From positions 682,001 through 746,000 of the forward strand of contig NZ_JAFEWE010000001.1 of the NCBI RefSeq assembly GCF_017355785.1: 64,000 nucleotides of DNA. Reading direction: 5' to 3'. Position 1 is the stretch's first letter, and each line of letters begins with the position of its first letter. Of this stretch, positions 18,770-27,550 are shown piece by piece. A program made the translations under genes and the position numbers. Below the pieces are notes generated by a model. The model was not told the origin of the DNA. It did not search any database and saw nothing but the letters and a program-made list of their open reading frames with translations. This DNA is from Desertivirga arenae. GTDB lineage: Bacteria > Bacteroidota > Bacteroidia > Sphingobacteriales > Sphingobacteriaceae.

Positions 18770-21037
18770 TTATTTTTTTGCTAATGACGTATTACTATCC
18801 TTTTTACTCATTAAAGTAAGCCCGGCATCTATAAATTGTCCTCCGATTGTTTGATGACAATGAATGGCTATCACATTCTTACCATTTGAAACCAATGCCT
18901 TCTTCGCACCATCTTCAATAGCTACAAGGGTATATTTTGGAGTGAAGCCCTTTATGTCCGCTGCTTTTACACCATTGATGTACACTTCACATTCATCATC
19001 ATGATGAATGGAAAGCATTAGCTCATCTTTATTGATCTTCGAAAGATCACCTACCCTGAACTCATGTCTTAACCAAATATCGCTTGTGGTCCATGGCGTT
19101 CCAATGACAGCTCCCGGAGTTCCCTCTTTACCAAAGCCACCTTTTCCCGACTGCCAGTTCTGGTCATTGAACTCTTTGCTGAACCAGTTGCTGAAAGGTT
19201 TGCTGAAACTATACTTCCAGATCTTAGCATCACTTTTTGCATTAGCCAGAATATCCCTCAGATAGATATTCCCTTTAATAGCGCGCTCATTTGAAGCCCT
19301 AATCTTATCTATGGATCCTTTAATCACCTCGCGATCATAGGTAAGCAGTCCATTAAGTTCTATTTCCACATCTGTGATCTCCGTATATACCGCAGCACTT
19401 AAGCCATTATTAGTCTTGTACTGGGTAAGGTCGTTGGCGAACTGATCGTACAGATTCAAGTACTCTTTTTCATTGTCGATCATTATATAGGTTGGACCAG
19501 TTTTCCAGGTATGACCAGGAATGATAAAACCAATGCCACCATATTCACCGCACGCCAGCGTTTGGGTTGCACTTGCAGCAGGTACATCTGGAGGTGGATA
19601 ACTGTGGATATCCATGACGTCTCCCACGCCATAATGACTTCCACCACTAGCCTGGTTTACTAACCTTGTTGGATCTAGTTGTTTTACTTTCTGTACAAGT
19701 GCGGGAGTATTATGCTGCGCCTGACTTTCATTAAAAACCACCCAACTTATTATTGAAGGTGAATTCCAATGGGTTTTAATCATGCGGGTAAGCTCTGATG
19801 AGAAGGCAGCAGTATCAACAGGAGGCACATGCTCGGTGTATGAGTTCGGTGAAGGCATATCCTGCCAAACCATCAAGCCTAATTTATCTGCCCAGTAATA
19901 CCATCTGTAAGGTTCTACCTTTATATGCTTGCGGACCATATTGTATCCGAATTTTTTGATCATCTCCAGGTCGTAACGCAAAGCAGCATCGGTTGGAGCG
20001 GTATAGCCTCCATCCGGCCAAAAGCCCTGATCTAAAGGTCCCAGCTGGAAGAGAAATTTATTATTAAGGAACATCTTCTTGATTCCGTTCTCCTCTCCAA
20101 TAGAGATCTTTCTCATACCGAAATAACTCTCTACAGCATCGATATTTCTGGATCCCTGTTTAAGTGCGATGCTTAGGTCGTATAAAAAGGGGCTATCCGG
20201 AGACCAAAGCTTAGCATTTTTTACAGGCACACTTATCTCTGTATTCGGTTGCACAGTAATTGTTTGTATTACTTTTCCTTTATCTTTTATCTGTATCGCA
20301 ACTTCTAAATTCTGTGTTGTCTTATCTGTTTGAACGAACAGCTTTACAACGGATCTATCAATATCCGGAACAATCTTCAGATCGCTTATGCTGGTTTGCG
20401 GAACAGGCTCAAGCCAAACTGTTTGCCAAATACCTGTGACAGAGGTATACATAATTCCTTGAGGGTTCAAGGTTTGTTTTCCACGAGGAAAGCCACCTTT
20501 ATCTGTAGGATCATAAACTCTAAGTGCAATATCCTGAGCTCCGGTTTCTTTTATCTGTGCTGTAATATCAAAACTGAATGGATCATATCCACCTGTATGG
20601 ATACCCAGGCTTTTTCCATTCACGAACACTTCTGTTTCGTAATCAACAGCTCCAAAGTGTAATAATATACGTTCACCTTTCCAGGATCCAGGAACGTTAA
20701 ACTTCCGGCGGTACCAAATACTTTCATGATGCTCCATTACACCAGAAAGTGCAGACTCCACCGCAAATGGTACAAGGATGGAACGGGACAGATCACCTGC
20801 AGGCAAAGCTTCAGTTCTGTTCGCAGCAGGCTGGAACTGCCATAGTCCGTTTAGATTGAGCCATCTGTTCCGCGCAAATTGAGGACGTGGATATTCGCTC
20901 AATACATTCTTCGGATCTACATCTTTTGAAAATTTACTCATTAATGCAGCTTTTTTCGGTTGCCATTCCTGTGCAGAGGATATGAGCGGCAATGAAAGAG
21001 CAGCAATAAGAATTAATTTTTTGAAATTCATACTCAT
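18770..21037 (-). CDS. Glycoside hydrolase family 2 enzyme with C-terminal sugar-binding-like module
   Basis: A 755-residue secreted enzyme (signal cleaved near SSAQ). It has the GH2 sandwich (WYRRKFNVPGSWKGERILLH, VDYETEVFVNGKSLGIHTGG), an immunoglobulin-like domain and a TIM barrel (NMVRKHIKVEPYRWYYWADK, LGLMVWQDMPSP). The acid/base is Glu437 in SWVVFNES and the nucleophile is Glu498 in ACGEYGG. Residues about 605-745 form an extra module (NDQNWQSGKGGFG, SDIWLRHEFRVG, SIHHDDECEVYINGVKA, GKNVIAIHCHQTIGGQFIDA) similar to the insert of the next gene. Substrate cannot be fixed (beta-galactosidase, glucuronidase or mannosidase types share these motifs). It begins MSM; either Met could start. There is a 27-bp gap to the DUF4965 gene, probably one transcript. 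Confidence 0.85.
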   Translation of the reverse strand: MSMNFKKLILIAALSLPLISSAQEWQPKKAALMSKFSKDVDPKNVLSEYPRPQFARNRWLNLNGLWQFQPAANRTEALPAGDLSRSILVPFAVESALSGVMEHHESIWYRRKFNVPGSWKGERILLHFGAVDYETEVFVNGKSLGIHTGGYDPFSFDITAQIKETGAQDIALRVYDPTDKGGFPRGKQTLNPQGIMYTSVTGIWQTVWLEPVPQTSISDLKIVPDIDRSVVKLFVQTDKTTQNLEVAIQIKDKGKVIQTITVQPNTEISVPVKNAKLWSPDSPFLYDLSIALKQGSRNIDAVESYFGMRKISIGEENGIKKMFLNNKFLFQLGPLDQGFWPDGGYTAPTDAALRYDLEMIKKFGYNMVRKHIKVEPYRWYYWADKLGLMVWQDMPSPNSYTEHVPPVDTAAFSSELTRMIKTHWNSPSIISWVVFNESQAQHNTPALVQKVKQLDPTRLVNQASGGSHYGVGDVMDIHSYPPPDVPAASATQTLACGEYGGIGFIIPGHTWKTGPTYIMIDNEKEYLNLYDQFANDLTQYKTNNGLSAAVYTEITDVEIELNGLLTYDREVIKGSIDKIRASNERAIKGNIYLRDILANAKSDAKIWKYSFSKPFSNWFSKEFNDQNWQSGKGGFGKEGTPGAVIGTPWTTSDIWLRHEFRVGDLSKINKDELMLSIHHDDECEVYINGVKAADIKGFTPKYTLVAIEDGAKKALVSNGKNVIAIHCHQTIGGQFIDAGLTLMSKKDSNTSLAKK

Positions 21038-21350
21038 TTATTTGTTAAGTGGTGTGTTTATAATTTCTAGTGCTTTTTAGAGCTTAAATCGGTTCGTTTT
21101 TGTTGGTGAGCTCCCAGCAGCTCATTCTCCCCTCTTTGTTACAATCCAAATGTCGCCAATGTCCATATTCCGGATTTCTCAAACTATGGCTCATTCGTCT
21201 CATTTTCAGTAGAAGGAATTTAGACAGGTCTATGTGGTGGTCTTTAAAGAGCGTTTTAACACCTGAATAAGGAAATAAGAAATTACAACCCTTGCTAGAC
21301 TGTATTTCAGACAAGCTTTTCTATTATATTTGAATCAGCGGAACTAACCC
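21038..21350 (+). promoter_or_regulatory. Divergent intergenic region; possible promoter of the sensor kinase
   Basis: This 313-base gap separates the minus-strand GH2 gene from the plus-strand kinase. A TATATTTG box at 21325-21332 fits the Bacteroidota -7 consensus TAnnTTTG for the kinase, but no good TTTG was found at the usual 19-20 base distance, and the leader would be very short. A 76-codon minus-strand frame here has no coding features. No strong inverted repeat was seen. Confidence 0.3.
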
Positions 21351-24300
21351 ATGCACTTGTTTAGACCAATTTTACCAGTCCTATTTTTTCTACTGGCACT
21401 TGAAGTAGTCCGAGCGCAGTCATATTACTTTAAGCACTATCAGGTGGAAGAAGGCCTTGCACATAATTCTGTAATAACCCAGATACAGGATAGCAAGGGC
21501 TACATGTGGATTGGAACAAAGGGCGGTCTGAACCGATTTGATGGCTATACCTTTAAGACTTTCAGAAACGACAAGAACAAGTTTGGCGCTATTGGCAACA
21601 ACATTATTGTCTCTATCGAAGAAGATAAAAACGGAATGATATGGGTGGGAACTGGCAGGGGAATCTTCAAATATGACCCCTATCTTGAAACATTTAAAGA
21701 ACTTATCCTAACTCTTAAGGGAGGGATCACCTATATCCGCACCGACAAACAAAACAATCTATGGTTTTTGGCCGAGGGTTGGCTTTATCATTATGATCAG
21801 CAAAAGGACAGGGTAACTAATATTGGCATCGAAGGATCTTGCCTTACCATTGGCAAACGGGGAAATATTTGGCTGGGTCGAAATAATGGAACGGTTGTAA
21901 GCTACAACCCTAACACAAAGAGCCTAAGTACTTTGCCTGTACTGGACAAGGCTTTACCCCCTCAGGAGAAGTTTATTACCAAAGTTCTTGATATGGGTCA
22001 GGACAGCTTGCTAATAGGGACCACTAAGCTCGGTGTAAAGGTTTATAATGTGAGAACCAAAGCAAGAAGTTCCTTAATACTTGGCAACGAGCGCAATACG
22101 GATCTTTTTATCCGGGACATGCTCGTATACGACGATAAGGAGTACTGGTTTGCCACTGAGTCTGGGATTTTCAATTATAATTTCAGGACTAAGAAGAGTG
22201 AAAGGATCGTAAAACGAAACGGGGATAAATATGGGTTGACTGATAATGCTGTCTACTCTCTCTGCAAGGATAAACAAGGTGGACTGTGGGCGGGAACTTT
22301 CTTTGGAGGTCTCAATTACTATTCAAAAGAAGGTGCCCGCTTCAAAAAATACTATCCAACAGATGATAAGAATTCCATTTCAGGCAATGCCGTCAGGGAG
22401 ATCTGCAGTGATGAACAGGGAAATCTGTGGATAGGTACTGAGGATGCTGGAATTAATAAATTCAACCCGAAAACCGGATCTTTTCAAAGGTATATCCCTA
22501 ATGGAAAAGCTAACAACTTATCTTATACCAATATACATGGTTTACTTGCTTATCAGCATCGTCTTTATATAGGTCCCTTTATTCGCGGGATGGAAATAAT
22601 GGACATAAAAACGGGGCATATTACCGATCGTTACAGGCTTATAGGGGAAGATAAAACCAAGGTTACGGACTTTGTAATGTGTATTTACCTTACGCGAGAC
22701 AGTACCATACTGATTGGTACAACTGGTAATCAGCTGGGGCTCTTTTCTTTCGACCCGGTGAAGAAAGTTTTTAAAAAGTATGGTTGGTTACCAGATGGAT
22801 TTGACGTTTATGCCTTGTTCGAGGATCATGAAGGGACAATCTGGGCCGGCAGCCCGAGTTCCGGGGCTTCCTATTTCAACATTAAATCAGGTAAAAGAGG
22901 AACGATCAGTTTCCGGGATAAGAATGATGAGGCGGAATTCGACCGTGACTACCTCATTCAGGGAATTTACGAGGATAGCGACCATTGTTTATGGTTTGCA
23001 ACAGATGGAGGTGGTTTAGTGAAGCTGGGGGCCGACCGGAAAACCATAAAGAAATACACGACAGAAACAGGACTGCCTACCAATGCTGTTTACCGGATGC
23101 TCGAGGATAATTCCAAGAACCTTTGGATTAGTTCTTTAAAGGGACTGGTGCGCTTAAATCTAAAAACAAATGCAATAAAAGTATATACGCAGTATAATGG
23201 TTTAATCACCGACCAGTTCAACTATAATTCGGCTTATAGAACGGCAAACGGAGAAATGTTTTTTGGTACAGTTAAGGGTATGATCTCTTTCTATCCTGAT
23301 GAATTTGTTCAGACTAAAACTATTGTGCCATCTTACATCACGGGGTTTCAGATCAATAATAAAGACGTAATTCCAAATACAGAGAACTCACCTTTATCCA
23401 AATCCATCTCTTATACTGACACTTTGGTGCTAAACCATGATCAGACCAATTTTAGTATCGAATTTGCCGCTATAAACTATACTTCCCCGGAAGTTACGCG
23501 GTACAAATATCAGATGAAAGGTTTGGATAAAGACTGGAATTATTTAAGCAATAATCGAAAGGCGTACTTTACGGGGCTTCCGGCAGGCAATTATACTTTC
23601 ATCCTTCGTGCAGAAAGTAATGATGGAAGCTGGACCAGCAAGGAAAAACGTTTATTTATTCTGATACTGCCTCCATTATGGAAAAGTAAGCCGGCTTACA
23701 TGCTGTACATCACACTGTTTATCATTGCATTATACCTATCGTTCAGGTATTATCATTTATACTTACAGAGAAAAAACAGCGACAAGTTACGGATGTTCGA
23801 ATACGAAAAAGAGAAGGAGATATATCAGGCGAAGATCGAGTTCTTTACTAATATTACTCATGAAATTCAAACTCCCCTCACCCTGATTGTGGGCCCGCTG
23901 GCACTTATCATGGAAAAGATAAATGAGTTTACGAGCATTAAAAGGAGCTTGTTAATGATGGAGCAGAACACAAAACGCCTATTAGAGCTGACCGGCCAGC
24001 TACTTGACTTCCGAAAAACAGAGATAAATCAGTTTGGACTCAACTTTGTAAATACAAATATTTCAGAAATCCTTATCCAGCAGGTAGAGGTATTCAGGCA
24101 GGAAGCTAATAAAACGTATATTGAACTAAGTTTTACCCAACCTTCTGAGCCCCTTATTGCCTTTGTTGATAAAGAAGCATTTATAAAGATCACTAGCAAT
24201 CTTATCTCTAATGCAATTAAATACGGAGGAACAAAAGCCTTGGTGGAGATTGTTCCAATATCACCAGATTCTGCAAATTTCACCATCCGGTTTTCTAATG

Positions 24301-24566
24301 ATGGGCCCGGTATATCTAAAGATTTCAGCCAGGATGTTTTTAAACCCTTTTTCCGGGTGCCGGGAAACAAAAAGCCTGGTACAGGAATAGGCTTGGCACT
24401 CGCGAAATCGTTGACAGACCTTCATAATGGCACTTTAAAACTGACTTCTACTACAGCTAATCAAACCGTCTTTGAGCTTACCCTACCTCTCAGGCAGAAA
24501 TTTGAGTTTAAAGTCAGCTCCTGGAAAAAACTCCAGGAGGAAGCTCCGCAGCACACAAAAGAATAA
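21351..24566 (+). CDS. Sensor histidine kinase half of a split HTCS (Reg_prop/Y_Y_Y)
   Basis: A 1071-residue protein. A signal peptide (1-22) is followed by about fourteen Reg_prop repeats forming two periplasmic propellers (GYMWIGTKGGLNRFDGYTF, GNLWIGTEDAGINKFNPKTG, KNLWISSLKGLVRLN). Next come a Y_Y_Y domain (YKYQMKGLDKDWNYLS, LPAGNYTFILRA), one membrane helix (about 783-803, MLYITLFIIALYLSF), HisKA with His837 in THEIQTPLTLI, and HATPase_c with N box NLISNAIKYG, G1 NDGPGI and G2 GTGIGLALAK. It ends right after the ATPase. Typical HTCS proteins continue into REC and AraC domains; here those are in the next gene, 43 bp on and in another frame. It probably senses a glycan fragment for one of the flanking operons. 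Confidence 0.92.
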   Translation: MHLFRPILPVLFFLLALEVVRAQSYYFKHYQVEEGLAHNSVITQIQDSKGYMWIGTKGGLNRFDGYTFKTFRNDKNKFGAIGNNIIVSIEEDKNGMIWVGTGRGIFKYDPYLETFKELILTLKGGITYIRTDKQNNLWFLAEGWLYHYDQQKDRVTNIGIEGSCLTIGKRGNIWLGRNNGTVVSYNPNTKSLSTLPVLDKALPPQEKFITKVLDMGQDSLLIGTTKLGVKVYNVRTKARSSLILGNERNTDLFIRDMLVYDDKEYWFATESGIFNYNFRTKKSERIVKRNGDKYGLTDNAVYSLCKDKQGGLWAGTFFGGLNYYSKEGARFKKYYPTDDKNSISGNAVREICSDEQGNLWIGTEDAGINKFNPKTGSFQRYIPNGKANNLSYTNIHGLLAYQHRLYIGPFIRGMEIMDIKTGHITDRYRLIGEDKTKVTDFVMCIYLTRDSTILIGTTGNQLGLFSFDPVKKVFKKYGWLPDGFDVYALFEDHEGTIWAGSPSSGASYFNIKSGKRGTISFRDKNDEAEFDRDYLIQGIYEDSDHCLWFATDGGGLVKLGADRKTIKKYTTETGLPTNAVYRMLEDNSKNLWISSLKGLVRLNLKTNAIKVYTQYNGLITDQFNYNSAYRTANGEMFFGTVKGMISFYPDEFVQTKTIVPSYITGFQINNKDVIPNTENSPLSKSISYTDTLVLNHDQTNFSIEFAAINYTSPEVTRYKYQMKGLDKDWNYLSNNRKAYFTGLPAGNYTFILRAESNDGSWTSKEKRLFILILPPLWKSKPAYMLYITLFIIALYLSFRYYHLYLQRKNSDKLRMFEYEKEKEIYQAKIEFFTNITHEIQTPLTLIVGPLALIMEKINEFTSIKRSLLMMEQNTKRLLELTGQLLDFRKTEINQFGLNFVNTNISEILIQQVEVFRQEANKTYIELSFTQPSEPLIAFVDKEAFIKITSNLISNAIKYGGTKALVEIVPISPDSANFTIRFSNDGPGISKDFSQDVFKPFFRVPGNKKPGTGIGLALAKSLTDLHNGTLKLTSTTANQTVFELTLPLRQKFEFKVSSWKKLQEEAPQHTKE

Positions 24567-24609
24567 TTATAGCAGACATTATACAGATCAGGATTTACAA
24601 AAGGATTAT

Positions 24610-25389
24610 ATGAAGGATAGTATTTTAATAATAGACGATAACGAAGATATATTAGACTTTCTTTCTCAGGTGCTTGGCGAAGTTTATAAGTTGCATCTTG
24701 CTATTAATGGAGAAGTAGCGCAGGAAATTCTCCAGAATAACATGGTGAACCTTATTATATCAGATATCATGATGCCTGGAATTGACGGATTTCAACTCTG
24801 TAAACTAATTAAATCGAGGGTTGAATACTGCCATATCCCTATAATCCTTCTTACCGCAAAAAACACCTACCAGGCGCATATAGAAGGCCTAGAAGTTGGT
24901 GCCGATGCTTATATACAAAAACCTTTTGCGCCTGAATTCCTACGCCTCCAAGTAGCTAACCTCTTAAAAAACAGGATGAAGGTGAAAGAGCATTTTTCAG
25001 TAGATCCTATTAACGACCGACGTGAACTCGCATATTCCAAGATGGACGAACAATTCCTGCAGAAACTGGAAGATTACATACATGTAAATATGAGAGATCC
25101 GGACATCGATATTAATAAGCTGGCAGATCATATGAACATGAGCAGACCTACGTTTTACCGCAAGATCAGCTCGCTTTCTAATCTTTCTCCTAAAGCTCTG
25201 ATAAACGTTATTAGGTTACAAAAAGCTGCTGATCTTATTGCTCAAAATGAATTTACCTTATTTGAAATAGCAAAAAAGGTAGGCTTCAGGTCACAAAGTG
25301 TGTTTGGCAAGAACTTTCAGAAGCATTTTAAGCTAAGCCCGATGGAATATTTGAATGATTTAAAAAAGAAAGCCTATGAGAAGTACTAG
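24610..25389 (+). CDS. Response regulator, REC plus AraC-type HTH
   Basis: 259 residues from the ATG at 24610; the frame is open further upstream to 24472, but that part only shadows the kinase and reads as non-protein sequence. The REC domain (about 1-120) has DDNED, phospho-acceptor Asp52 in IISDIMMPG, LLTAK and Lys104 in QKPF. The AraC HTH (about 165-255) has INKLADHMNMSRPTFYRKIS and LFEIAKKVGFRSQSVFGKNF, ending FKLSPMEYL. This is the output half usually fused to the C-terminus of an HTCS kinase. It is probably co-translated with the kinase, 43 bp upstream. The stop codon lies inside a perfect inverted repeat that also serves the convergent GH92 gene. Confidence 0.92.
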   Translation: MKDSILIIDDNEDILDFLSQVLGEVYKLHLAINGEVAQEILQNNMVNLIISDIMMPGIDGFQLCKLIKSRVEYCHIPIILLTAKNTYQAHIEGLEVGADAYIQKPFAPEFLRLQVANLLKNRMKVKEHFSVDPINDRRELAYSKMDEQFLQKLEDYIHVNMRDPDIDINKLADHMNMSRPTFYRKISSLSNLSPKALINVIRLQKAADLIAQNEFTLFEIAKKVGFRSQSVFGKNFQKHFKLSPMEYLNDLKKKAYEKY

Positions 25390-25410
25390 AAGTACTTCTC
25401 ATAGGCTTTC
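25362..25410. terminator. Perfect 20-bp bidirectional terminator overlapping a stop codon
   Basis: Arms 25368-25387 and 25391-25410 are exact reverse complements around a 3-base AGA loop. Six A residues at 25362-25367 become a T6 run after the stem on the minus strand, giving a canonical intrinsic terminator for the GH92 gene (stop at 25448). The left arm encodes the last codons of the response regulator, and its TAG stop (25387-25389) begins at the end of that arm and runs into the loop. Confidence 0.85.
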
Positions 25411-25447
25411 CAGCAATTAAAAGAAACTAAGCTTGTCTGCTGTATTA

Positions 25448-27550
25448 TTATTTATCGAGAGAAGATATCCACTGCTCAGTAGTACCCCAGGCTTTGTTTG
25501 GGGTAGCAGAAGAGATAAACTCCAGGGTACCTCCTTCCATAAGCTCCTGGTGACTAATCCAGTTCCTATTGAGCTTCTGGCCGTTCAAATACACCGCGCT
25601 GACAAATGAATGATCGTTTGAGTAGTTTTTAATATTAAGCTTTATCGTCTTGCCTTGAGGAAGCGCAACTTTTAATGTTTTGAACAAGGGCAGGTGAATA
25701 TAATAAACAGGCTCACCCACGCAAGCTGGTGAAATACCCAAAGCAGCGAGAACAAACCAAGAGGACATTGCCCCTGCATCATCGTCCATTGTTCTAAGAT
25801 AAGCTTGAGCTTCATTTTTATAGATCCGCCCGATATAAGAGCCTATCCCCTTGCTATTATCATTGAAATAATTTTGCACCATAGTATCGACAGCGATCTT
25901 CCTCATGAGTTCCTGCGACTTCCATGGTTCCCTGGTGGCATGATATAAATAGGGTGCCTGAATGTCCGGCTCATTAGCATGATTATAGTAATCTCCCTCA
26001 AAAAAACCATCTAACTGTTTAATAAATTCATCCTCTCCACCTGCCAGCTCTTTCAATCCTTTTATATCGTATGGCACCAGCCAGCGGTACTGCCATACTG
26101 TTCCCTGATACATCTTTCTTGCCGACATAGCATCTAGATCACCCTTACCCAGGTCCTGAAAATCTTTTTTCCAGTAGTTCTTGTATTCAAGGGTCTTTAA
26201 GTAGTATTTCTTACTCAGCTCATCTTTCTTCAAGTCTTTGAGTAGCTCGGTAAATGCCCATAAATCATAAGAGGATTCAAGAGCTTTATCAGGACTGGAG
26301 AAATTAAGCTGATCCATTTCTGCTTTTATAGGATCAAGGATACCTTTGAGAGGCAGCGGGTAGCCCTTTCGCAGTGCATCCAGTAATACAACCACTGCAT
26401 GCTCAGTTCGTACGGTATTTGAGGGCTCATTCTGGGTAGCATAATCCTTCTTACCAAATCGATATAAATGGGCAATAGATTTAGCTATGTCCTGATACCT
26501 CTCCGAAAAAACAAATGACAATAAAGGTAGTTGAGTTTTGTAGTTATCCCAGATTGCCCAGCCATTATAAAAATCACTTTTTCCGTGTTGTAAAGAGCCA
26601 TCATTACCGCGAAATGTTCCGTCCTTTTCTGAAATCTTGTAAGGGGATTGAAGAGCGCGATAAAGAAGAGAATAAAAAAGTTTTGCACGTTCCTTATCCC
26701 CTTCCACCGTAATCCGGCTTAACTGGCGATTCCATTCGTTAGTACTTTCAGTTCTCATGCCGGAAAAAGTTTCGTACTTAATATCCTTTTTTGCGTAATC
26801 AGGACTTACAGATGAAAAGGCAATACGCATTTCCAGATCACTAAGGTTTTCCTCTAGTCTTATTAGATATTGATGATCTCCATGTTTCTCCCAAGTTACC
26901 GGCTGGCTAAACTCGAGGTAATAAAATAACTTGTACTTGCCAGCATTACAGGTAGTACCGGCCTCTACGAATCCACTGAGTGAATTCCCTTCAACTTCAT
27001 GTTCTTCTGCATAGAACCTGTTTGCCAGAACGCTGCTCAGATCCATTAACAAACCTTTCTTCCCCTTTGGAAACTGATACTTGTGAATACCTGATTTTTC
27101 CGAAACGCAAAAGGAAGCCTTTATGCCATTGGTAAAGCTAACACCGTAATAACCAGGGCTTCCTTCCTCCTTATATTTTATCAATTTCTGTTTTTCAGCA
27201 AAGCCACCGAGAAAAGGTTTCAATAAAATATTCCCACCGCTTCCCTGGCATCCTACCCCTTCGAAGCGATTATGAGTAAAGCCCTGAAACACCTTGGCCA
27301 GGTGCTCGTAACCAGTGTGAGTATTCGGATAAGTTACCGGACCAATACTTAGCATACTAAAAGGATATGAAGCAGCAGGTGAGAGTTGTCCGTGATCTCC
27401 TGATGTTCCCAAAAAAACATTTACTAAACCAGCTGCATTTTTACTACTCCCATCCTGCGCTTCAACCGAAAAAGGTACAATCAAAAAGAATAGTACATAT
27501 AGGCTACGAAGTACGCTTTCGTACGTTTGATCAATCTTCAAGGAAATCAA
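25448..27550 (-). CDS. GH92 family alpha-mannosidase-like enzyme, TTG start
   Basis: About 700 residues. N-terminal GH92 motifs: VNVFLGTSGDHGQLSPAASY, GYEHLAKVFQGFTHNRFEGV, GCQGSGGNILLKP. C-terminal motifs: NEPDIQAPYLYHATREPWKS and RTMDDDAGAMSSWFVLAALG, equivalent to the 'GNDDxGxMSAW' box with the acidic catalytic pair; the Gly-Asn of that box is changed to Thr-Met. GH92 enzymes are Ca-dependent exo-acting alpha-mannosidases. A signal peptide (SLYVLFFLIVPFSVEAQ) is present. No ATG exists between the in-frame stop at 27560-27562 and the signal. The likely start is the TTG at 27550, overlapping the preceding TGA as TTGA; another TTG lies at 27541. It is the last gene of the operon and is followed by a strong terminator. 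Confidence 0.88.
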   Translation of the reverse strand: MISLKIDQTYESVLRSLYVLFFLIVPFSVEAQDGSSKNAAGLVNVFLGTSGDHGQLSPAASYPFSMLSIGPVTYPNTHTGYEHLAKVFQGFTHNRFEGVGCQGSGGNILLKPFLGGFAEKQKLIKYKEEGSPGYYGVSFTNGIKASFCVSEKSGIHKYQFPKGKKGLLMDLSSVLANRFYAEEHEVEGNSLSGFVEAGTTCNAGKYKLFYYLEFSQPVTWEKHGDHQYLIRLEENLSDLEMRIAFSSVSPDYAKKDIKYETFSGMRTESTNEWNRQLSRITVEGDKERAKLFYSLLYRALQSPYKISEKDGTFRGNDGSLQHGKSDFYNGWAIWDNYKTQLPLLSFVFSERYQDIAKSIAHLYRFGKKDYATQNEPSNTVRTEHAVVVLLDALRKGYPLPLKGILDPIKAEMDQLNFSSPDKALESSYDLWAFTELLKDLKKDELSKKYYLKTLEYKNYWKKDFQDLGKGDLDAMSARKMYQGTVWQYRWLVPYDIKGLKELAGGEDEFIKQLDGFFEGDYYNHANEPDIQAPYLYHATREPWKSQELMRKIAVDTMVQNYFNDNSKGIGSYIGRIYKNEAQAYLRTMDDDAGAMSSWFVLAALGISPACVGEPVYYIHLPLFKTLKVALPQGKTIKLNIKNYSNDHSFVSAVYLNGQKLNRNWISHQELMEGGTLEFISSATPNKAWGTTEQWISSLDK

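Noticed and set aside
21084-21314. 76-codon minus-strand frame in the divergent gap before the sensor kinase
   Set aside because: No ribosome-binding site, no domain-like pattern, and it occupies the expected promoter region.
24472-24609. N-terminal extension of the response regulator inside the kinase gene
   Set aside because: It is a second-frame shadow of the kinase C-terminus; the REC domain starts exactly at the ATG at 24610.
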